Below, one piece after another: positions 22,964 through 28,489 of a DNA stretch of 38,431 bases (position 1 is the first letter of the stretch; each line of letters starts with the position of its first letter). Under the pieces are notes generated by a model, which searched no databases, was not told where the DNA came from, and worked only from the letters and a program-made list of their open reading frames with translations. The stretch comes from JAQUSX01 sp035446985 (GTDB lineage Bacteria > Bacillota > Clostridia > Christensenellales > CAG-314). The stretch is from contig DAOTGG010000006.1 in the NCBI GenBank assembly GCA_035446985.1, positions 1 to 38,431 of the forward strand, written 5' to 3'. Made by a program: the position numbers and the translations under genes.

Positions 22964-23081
22964 ATTTTCTTTATTTGGGGAGGAAGAAATATTTTAAACG
23001 GGAGGAAAACCGTTTATTTCATTTTGTGTGTGTTTTGGTAAAATGATAAAATTTATTGTTAGATTACCAAAAAATTTATTT

Positions 23082-23615
23082 TTAATAATTTTCTTTTCTG
23101 ACTTCAAAATAGCTTTGAGGGTGTTTGCAAACGGGGCAAACCTCGGGAGCTTTTTTGCCGATAACTAAGTGACCGCAATTACGGCATTCCCACATAGTTT
23201 CGTCGGATTTATTAAATACCGCCTGCATTTCCACGTTTTTGAGTAACGCTTTGTATCTTTCTTCGTGCGTGCGCTCGATTTTCGCCACGCCCCTGAACTG
23301 TCTCGCCAATTCGGTAAATCCTTCTGCTTCGGCGTCCGCCGCAAAACGCTCATACATATCAGTCCATTCGTAATTTTCGCCTTCAGCCGCGTGTTTGAGA
23401 TTTTCCGCCGTAGTGCCTATACCCAAAAGGGCTTTAAACCACAGTTTCGCGTGTTCTTTTTCGTTGTCAGCCGTTTTTGTGAAAATATCAGCTATTTGCT
23501 CGTATCCTTCTTTTTTTGCCACAGAAGCGAAATAAGTGTATTTGTTGCGAGCCTGGCTTTCGCCCGCAAAAGCATCCATCAAATTTTTTTCCGTTTTGCT
23601 GCCTTTCAATTCCAT
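23082..23615 (-). CDS. rbr: Rubrerythrin
   Basis: The 177-residue protein is a non-haem diiron peroxidase that reduces hydrogen peroxide in anaerobes. The N-terminal ferritin-like four-helix domain shows NLMDAFAGESQARNKYTYFA near 11-30 and DNEKEHAKLWFKALLG near 51-66 (E-x-x-H iron ligands). A second pair follows in AEAEGFTELARQFRGVAKIERTHEERY. The C-terminal rubredoxin domain has CRNCGH near 144 and CPVCKHP near 161. The start is the ATG at 23615 with AAAGGAGAG upstream; the frame stays open further upstream into fur but that extension lacks a ribosome site. It follows fur by 25 bases and works after superoxide reductase, which makes the peroxide. Confidence 0.97.
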   Translation of the reverse strand: MELKGSKTEKNLMDAFAGESQARNKYTYFASVAKKEGYEQIADIFTKTADNEKEHAKLWFKALLGIGTTAENLKHAAEGENYEWTDMYERFAADAEAEGFTELARQFRGVAKIERTHEERYKALLKNVEMQAVFNKSDETMWECRNCGHLVIGKKAPEVCPVCKHPQSYFEVRKENY

Positions 23616-23640
23616 TTTTGTCTCTCCTTTATGATTTAAA

Positions 23641-24039
23641 TTATTTTTTTTGTTGTTCGGCTTTTTTGCATTTTGGGCATATCCCGCAAAAAATAAGATT
23701 GTATCCGTATATTTCATAGCCTTTTTTACTTAGGTCGCTTACGTCAACTTCGCTTATGCAAAAATCAACGTCCACTACGCTGCCGCATTTTCTGCAAACA
23801 AAGTGATTATGTTTATGAGTGTTAAGGTCGTAGTGGTCGGAACCGTTAGGAATCTCTATCTTTAATATTTCCTTTTTTTCGGCAAGTATATTCAAGTTGC
23901 GATAAACAGTCGCTTTGCTCACGCAAGGACAACTCTCTTTTACGTACGCGTATAGTTCTTCGGCGGTCGGATGAGTTTTTAGTTCTGTCACCGCTTTTAG
24001 TACGAGCGTTTTTTGAATAGTACTGCGAGTACCGGTCAT
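23641..24039 (-). CDS. perR: Fur-family metalloregulator, probably PerR
   Basis: The 132-residue Fur-family repressor has an N-terminal winged helix with HPTAEELYAYV and the recognition helix VSKATVYRNLNIL near 40-52. The metal site is DHYDLNTHKHNHFVC near 68-82, and two CxxC pairs (CRKC near 82, CPKC near 121) form the structural zinc site. The cotranscribed gene is rubrerythrin, which favours PerR (peroxide sensing) over Fur (iron); specificity cannot be settled from sequence alone. The promoter carries a 19-bp Fur-type box at the start site, implying autoregulation. The only GGA upstream is 18 bases from the ATG, so initiation may be weak. Confidence 0.9.
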   Translation of the reverse strand: MTGTRSTIQKTLVLKAVTELKTHPTAEELYAYVKESCPCVSKATVYRNLNILAEKKEILKIEIPNGSDHYDLNTHKHNHFVCRKCGSVVDVDFCISEVDVSDLSKKGYEIYGYNLIFCGICPKCKKAEQQKK

Positions 24040-24066
24040 TTTTGTTTTTAATAATTATTCCTTATT

Positions 24067-24110
24067 GATATTGATTATCATTAGTATAGCACAATGTAAA
24101 TATTTGTCAA
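24067..24110 (-). promoter_or_regulatory. perR-rbr promoter with a Fur/PerR box
   Basis: Minus strand TTGACA (24105-24110), 16 bases, TATACT (24083-24088). The 19-bp GATATTGATTATCATTAGT (plus strand 24067-24085) agrees with the classic Fur box at 15 of 19 positions and overlaps the -10 and start point. I see nothing else in the gap 24040-24355 except the tRNA-Leu promoter. Confidence 0.82.
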
Positions 24111-24316
24111 TAAACAAACGGCATTTTTTTAAAAAATTTTTTTAGTTTTTATAATAATCCACACACGCCGCTGTTAGTAATTCGTTATGTAACATACATT
24201 GTTTTCATTCACAAAATCTTTATAGAAACAGCAACTCAAAAAAATCAAGAGATAATCGCAGTAAAAAAAATTTTTATTATGTAAGGGCATTTGAAATAAA
24301 AAACTAAGAAAAACAG

Positions 24317-24345
24317 TTGTCAAAGAAATCAAACTGTGATATTAT
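24317..24345 (+). promoter_or_regulatory. Promoter of tRNA-Leu(CAA)
   Basis: TTGTCA (24317-24322), 17 bases, TATTAT (24340-24345), 10 bases before the tRNA. Confidence 0.72.
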
Positions 24346-24355
24346 TTTTTAGCTA

Positions 24356-24441
24356 GCCGAAGTGGTGGAATGGCAGACGCGACGGACTCAAAATCCGTTG
24401 TTGGCAACAACGTGCGGGTTCAAGTCCCGCCTTCGGCACCA
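24356..24441 (+). tRNA. tRNA-Leu (anticodon CAA)
   Basis: This 86-base class II tRNA has CCA encoded. The acceptor GCCGAAG pairs with CTTCGGC. The anticodon arm ACGGA-CTCAAAA-TCCGT gives CAA, reading UUG. The variable arm TGTTGGCAACAACG and the T arm GCGGG-TTCAAGT-CCCGC are intact. It has its own promoter. Its terminator hairpin overlaps the 3' end of the convergent AbiH-like gene. Confidence 0.96.
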
Positions 24442-24445
24442 AAAG

Positions 24446-24473
24446 AAAGTCCAACTTTAAGTTGGACTTTTTT
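24446..24473. terminator. Terminator of tRNA-Leu(CAA), shared with the AbiH-like gene
   Basis: AAAGTCCAA (24446-24454) and TTGGACTTT (24462-24470) form a strong stem followed by T to 24473. The last codons and stop (24457-24459) of the convergent AbiH-like gene are inside it. The minus-strand tail is CTTTCTTTT, so it may serve both genes. Confidence 0.85.
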
Positions 24474-25860
24474 CTTTAGACATATCATTAAAATAGAAAA
24501 CTGCAAAATATAAAACTATTACTGGATATCCTTCTTGCGCAGCCAAAAATTCATATTCTATATATTTTGATTCTCTTGATTGATCTATTTTTAATACTTC
24601 TTCATTTAATCTTTTTAATTCAAACTGTGGTGTATTTTTTAATCTTGTTTTCAATAAACTTAGTTCTTGATTTATATATATTTTTTTTAATCCATTTTCG
24701 CCTACTAATTTTCTAATATTATTTAAAAAATTCAAAATATATGAATCATAAACACAATTATATTTAGGTTTTTTACAATTTAGTTCTGTCCATAGTTTTT
24801 GAACTTCTCTGCATTCGAATTTATTCGAAAAATTTTCTTCAATATATTTCTTTTCTTCTTCAGAATAATAATAGTAAATAACTTTATTAAGATTTTTATT
24901 ATTTTCTATAATATTAAAAATATGTTCATCATTATAAGGCGAAATACCTATGATATATATTTCGTCTACTATATTTTCAAAATCTTTGAAATGATAATCA
25001 TTAGCCATACGAAGTTCCGGATGTTCTATCTTAGTTTCTATAATCTTTATGGCATCATCTGTCGTTTTATTTTTACTATAATTAAGAAAATCTAATAGTT
25101 TACCTTCTTTCGCCATCAATTCTAAATTCTCTATTATATTTTCTGAATTTTTTGCCGCAAAATATTTATTCCGACCTTCATTATCTAATAGTACATTACA
25201 AAAACAATGTTCAAATCCTGGAACTGTCATAATTTTATTTTCACTTTTAGAAATATCTCCTCTAACATTTTGGATGTTTTCAGTATCATATGGTATGTCA
25301 AAAGCTCCGTGTAAATGATATACCGTTTTGTTAGTAAGATGCTCAAGATTATTATCATAATTTAATGTAAAAATGCTGTCGAAACTGGTAAAATAATTTT
25401 TGAGTGATCTAGGCATCTTTTCATATAGTTGTTGTATTTTTCCTTGATTTAATATGCTGTCCAAAAAAAATGCGTTGAAATTTTGTTTCATAGAAATTTC
25501 AGATGTATCTTTATAGATAAAACAATAAATGGATATAAACAAGAACCAATCTTCCAACATTAAATTATTTATAGTAATTTTTTTATTTTTATATCTATTT
25601 TTCAGATTATTTAAATTATAAAGTCTATTTTCATCAATATCTATTTTTATTTCATCTTTTAATAGTTTATTAGCAAAGCCAAACAGACCATTAAAAATTT
25701 TTATTAAGCTTGATTGTTCATACGATGAATTTTCTTTATATAAAGGGTAGTACAAACCAAGATTCATTTTACAAATTATTCTTTGAATTATATATTCGTT
25801 AGTATATGCGCTACCGCCGAATTGAATATCTAAACCGTTACCAACTAAAACGGATTTCAT
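24457..25860 (-). CDS. AbiH/SIR2-like abortive-infection protein
   Basis: The 467-residue protein has the hallmarks of the AbiH group, which shares a SIR2-like nucleotide-binding fold. The N-terminal strand and loop VLVGNGLDIQFGGSAYTN covers residues 4-21. FTLNYDNNLEHL near 175-186 is followed by VYHLHGAFD near 192-200. The later IYIIGISPYNDEHIF near 292-306 and VIYYYYSEEEKKYI near 317-330 correspond to the family's hydrophobic-G-x-S motif with acidic residues. AbiH-type proteins give abortive-infection defence against phages in some Bacillota. Composition is strikingly AT-rich relative to both flanks, suggesting horizontal gain. GGAGG precedes the ATG. The promoter is one half of a palindromic SOS promoter shared with dinB. 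Exact activity (NAD cleavage or other) is unknown. Confidence 0.8.
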   Translation of the reverse strand: MKSVLVGNGLDIQFGGSAYTNEYIIQRIICKMNLGLYYPLYKENSSYEQSSLIKIFNGLFGFANKLLKDEIKIDIDENRLYNLNNLKNRYKNKKITINNLMLEDWFLFISIYCFIYKDTSEISMKQNFNAFFLDSILNQGKIQQLYEKMPRSLKNYFTSFDSIFTLNYDNNLEHLTNKTVYHLHGAFDIPYDTENIQNVRGDISKSENKIMTVPGFEHCFCNVLLDNEGRNKYFAAKNSENIIENLELMAKEGKLLDFLNYSKNKTTDDAIKIIETKIEHPELRMANDYHFKDFENIVDEIYIIGISPYNDEHIFNIIENNKNLNKVIYYYYSEEEKKYIEENFSNKFECREVQKLWTELNCKKPKYNCVYDSYILNFLNNIRKLVGENGLKKIYINQELSLLKTRLKNTPQFELKRLNEEVLKIDQSRESKYIEYEFLAAQEGYPVIVLYFAVFYFNDMSKEKSPT

Positions 25861-25917
25861 AACAATATACCTCCTTCAATTTCAATTTATTTTTAAAATA
25901 GAATATATTTTCTTTTC

Positions 25918-25957
25918 CTATTGACATTTTAGAACAAATGTTCTAAACTGTCAATAG
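25918..25957. promoter_or_regulatory. Palindromic divergent SOS promoter (LexA/DinR box) for the AbiH-like gene and dinB
   Basis: This 40-bp palindrome is broken at only two of 20 base pairs (one internal, one at the centre). Plus strand: TTGACA (25921-25926), 17 bases, TAAACT (25944-25949). Minus strand: TTGACA (25949-25954), 17 bases, TAAAAT (25926-25931). Both spacers contain the same GAAC (25932-25935) N4 GTTC (25940-25943), the core of the Gram-positive SOS box. One LexA dimer would block both promoters. Confidence 0.88.
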
Positions 25958-25960
25958 ATT

Positions 25961-27202
25961 ATGGTAAGAACGGTTTTACATTGCGATTTGAATAACTTTT
26001 TCGCGTCGGTGGAATGTATGCTACATCCCAACGAACTTTTGGGTAAAAAGTTTGCGGTTGCGGGCAATCCGAATGACGCGCACGGCATAATTTTGGCAAA
26101 AAACACGGCGGCGCGGCGTTACGGCGTCCGCACGGGCGAAACTATATGGGAAGCCCGTGAAAAATGCCCCGATTTGCTTTTCGTTCCGCCGAGTTACGAC
26201 AGTTACGTGTGTTTTTCGAAAATGGTGTACGAAATTTATAAGTCGTACACGGATAAAGTCCAATGTTTCGGTATCGACGAATGCTGGCTGGACATAAGCG
26301 AAACCGTGCCTATAGACAAAGCGAAAACTTTTGCCGACAATCTAAGGAACGAAATCAAAAACAAAATAGGTCTTACTATTTCCGTTGGCGCGTCCTTTAC
26401 CAAAAGTTTTGCGAAACTCGGCAGCGATATGAAAAAGCCCAACGGCACCACCCTTATCGACACTCACAACTACCGCGAAAAAATTTACAATATGCCGGCA
26501 AATAACCTCCTTTATGTCGGTCCGCATACTGACAAAGCTTTGTCTGAGCTTAATATTCATACTATTGGCGAGCTTGCCTACGCCGACGAAAATTTGCTCA
26601 GACAACGTTTTGGCATAAACGGAATAAAACTGCGTAATATGGCTCTCGGCGAAGACGACGACCCAGTCACGGAACGCGAGTTTTCCGAGGCGATAAAGAG
26701 CGTCGGGCACGGCACAACGGTAAAAAACCACTTAAAAACTTTTAATCAAGCTAAACAAATTATCTTTATGTTGTCGGAAATGGTAGGAAGCAGACTTCGC
26801 AGATACGGCATGACGGCAAAACTTGTGCATCTTTATTGCCAGAATGATTTACTTATAAGTTCGGGCAAGCAAATGCCTTTATCGTTAACTACTTCTTCGG
26901 GAGCGGAAATCGCGCGCAAAGCGTACGAGATTTTGGAAGTTATTTGGAGCCCAAAACAAAACCCGCTGCGAAGCATCACCGTTTCCACAGGCAACCTTAG
27001 CAACGTCGCAGACGACCGACAAATTTCTATTTTTGAAAACGATATTCAAAAACAGGAAAAACTCGAGAACGTTATGGACGGACTGCGTACCCGATTTGGC
27101 AAAAATTCTATAAACAGAGCCATACTTATGGACAGCGTTTACGCCAAAGACGACTACGTGGACAAATCAATTGACGACGATTATTTGCCCTTCAAAAGGT
27201 AA
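25961..27202 (+). CDS. dinB: DNA polymerase IV (Y-family translesion polymerase)
   Basis: The 413-residue Y-family polymerase bypasses damaged template bases at the cost of fidelity. Catalytic residues are Asp9 in HCDLNNFFASVE and the Asp106-Glu107 pair in CFGIDECWLDIS. The steric and thumb regions follow: SVGASFTKSFAKLGSDMKKP, then the helix-hairpin-helix NNLLYVGPHTDKALSELNI. A little-finger domain covers residues 240-360. The start is the ATG at 25961, which gives the expected M-x-R-T-V-L-H-C-D N-terminus. It has no ribosome site because the SOS promoter places +1 about five bases upstream, predicting a nearly leaderless mRNA. The LexA box in the promoter spacer indicates DNA-damage induction. 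Confidence 0.96.
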   Translation: MVRTVLHCDLNNFFASVECMLHPNELLGKKFAVAGNPNDAHGIILAKNTAARRYGVRTGETIWEAREKCPDLLFVPPSYDSYVCFSKMVYEIYKSYTDKVQCFGIDECWLDISETVPIDKAKTFADNLRNEIKNKIGLTISVGASFTKSFAKLGSDMKKPNGTTLIDTHNYREKIYNMPANNLLYVGPHTDKALSELNIHTIGELAYADENLLRQRFGINGIKLRNMALGEDDDPVTEREFSEAIKSVGHGTTVKNHLKTFNQAKQIIFMLSEMVGSRLRRYGMTAKLVHLYCQNDLLISSGKQMPLSLTTSSGAEIARKAYEILEVIWSPKQNPLRSITVSTGNLSNVADDRQISIFENDIQKQEKLENVMDGLRTRFGKNSINRAILMDSVYAKDDYVDKSIDDDYLPFKR

Positions 27203-27232
27203 ATATTCCGTAATTCTTCCCCTTTTTAAGGC

Positions 27233-27270
27233 GGCGGTTTGCGTTGTTTTCGCAAGCCGTCTCTTTTTTT
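27233..27270 (+). terminator. Terminator of dinB
   Basis: CGGTTTGCG (27235-27243) pairs with CGCAAGCCG (27251-27259) with one G-U pair and a 7-base loop, followed by CTC and seven T. Confidence 0.85.
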
Positions 27271-27383
27271 GCGATTTTTTTAGTTTAGAAATGTAGGCTT
27301 TTACCACTTTAATTTAATGCAATAAATAGAAAAATTAAAGCCAACAAAGAAGCGGTTTTTGACAATTAGAAATCATGTCTATA

Positions 27384-27412
27384 TTGCATATTTTTAAAAG
27401 TGTTGGTATAAT
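27384..27412 (+). promoter_or_regulatory. Promoter of the 298-aa membrane protein gene
   Basis: TTGCAT (27384-27389), 17 bases, TATAAT (27407-27412), then AAGGAG before the ATG at 27435. Confidence 0.75.
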
Positions 27413-27434
27413 AATTTTTAATAAGGAGTAAAAA

Positions 27435-28331
27435 ATGAAAAAAAGAATATTATTAACGGCGTTAGCGTTAGCTATTTTGGTTACTTTTCTTTTGCCGAAC
27501 GTCGCCTTTGCCGATATGGGACCAAAACCGTCGGTAACCGTAAGCTTTGATGGTTTGGAAAACGAAGGCGAATTTTTCGTTACTTTACTGTCAAGCGAGC
27601 CCTCGACAGGTCCTTATTCCGTTTACGATCCGTCGGACGAGTATTCGTCCTGGCTTGCGGAAGAAAATCCCGAGATATGGCAAAAGTTTGTCGATTACGT
27701 TGACGCCGACGGATATTACTTCTTGCAATACTTCAGAGCCTGTTCCGCCGACAAACCTTTTAGCTGGACGTACTATCCGCCGCAAACGTTCAAAGTGCTG
27801 ATTTATCTGCCGCAAAAAGATACTTTTATCGCGAGCGGAGTTTGCGAGCGATACGCATTTGACAGCGATTTTGTGGTCAGCGTGACTTTAAGTGAAATAG
27901 AAGCGTCGCAAACATATACGGGAACGACCATTGAAAAAAATTATGATTATTTGTGGCAAAGCGTTTCGCTGCTCGCACGCATCATAGGCACTATAGGTAT
28001 AGAACTTCTTATCGCTTTGCTCTTCAAGTTTACAAATAAAAAGCAGATTTTATTGATTTTGTATGTCAATCTCGCCACCCAAATATTGCTCAATGTAGGG
28101 TTAAATGTCGTCACTTATTTTGGCGGAGCGTTTTCGTACGTACTGGTCTACGCATTGGCGGAATGGCTGGTATTTATCATTGAGGGCGCGCTGTATACAG
28201 CCTTTATGCCAAAATGCGGACTTGACAGCAAAAAAATATGGCTCGTGTGGATATACTCTTTTGTAGCGAATTTGGTTTCTTTCGGCGCGGGTATTCTTTT
28301 AGCGGTCGTCGTGCCTGGCATTTTCTTTTAA
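27435..28331 (+). CDS. Exported protein with an extracytoplasmic domain and four membrane segments, function unknown
   Basis: The 298-residue protein has a Sec signal (KKR, hydrophobic 5-24, cleavage likely after AFA at 26), giving a mature start DMGPKPSVTVSF. Residues 27-170 are an acidic, aromatic-rich extracytoplasmic domain with two cysteines (CSADK, VCERY) that could pair. Four hydrophobic segments follow (about 177-198, 203-224, 230-256 and 268-296). The mature start D-M-G-P-K-P-S recurs, from memory, in uncharacterised Clostridia proteins with this SP-domain-4TM layout, but I cannot assign a function. The domain order suggests a surface sensor or a partner of an envelope complex (speculative). 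It is a single-gene unit with its own promoter and a strong terminator. Confidence 0.85.
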   Translation: MKKRILLTALALAILVTFLLPNVAFADMGPKPSVTVSFDGLENEGEFFVTLLSSEPSTGPYSVYDPSDEYSSWLAEENPEIWQKFVDYVDADGYYFLQYFRACSADKPFSWTYYPPQTFKVLIYLPQKDTFIASGVCERYAFDSDFVVSVTLSEIEASQTYTGTTIEKNYDYLWQSVSLLARIIGTIGIELLIALLFKFTNKKQILLILYVNLATQILLNVGLNVVTYFGGAFSYVLVYALAEWLVFIIEGALYTAFMPKCGLDSKKIWLVWIYSFVANLVSFGAGILLAVVVPGIFF

Positions 28332-28365
28332 TTCCTAATACAGCAAAAAATTTAAAAATCCTAAT

Positions 28366-28393
28366 AAAAAACCGTGATATTTCACGGTTTTTT
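28366..28393 (+). terminator. Terminator of the 298-aa membrane protein gene
   Basis: AACCGTGA (28370-28377) and TCACGGTT (28382-28389) form a perfect stem with a 4-base loop, A-rich on the left and six T on the right. It may also end the convergent valS transcript. Confidence 0.88.
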
Positions 28394-28489
28394 AGTTTTT
28401 CTTAATGATAGTATTTTGCAAAAATGTAATTAATCTTTCTTTTATCTCCGCCCTATAAGTGCGGAATTTTTTTGTTAAAATCGATATAA

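Noticed and set aside
23616..23717. Longer start for rubrerythrin (34 extra N-terminal residues)
   Set aside because: The extension overlaps the end of the Fur-family gene, lacks a ribosome site and does not look like rubrerythrin; the ATG at 23615 has AAAGGAG.
24442..25960. tRNA-derived attachment repeat flanking the AbiH-like gene
   Set aside because: No copy of the tRNA-Leu(CAA) 3' end is visible beyond the gene start, so site-specific integration cannot be claimed.
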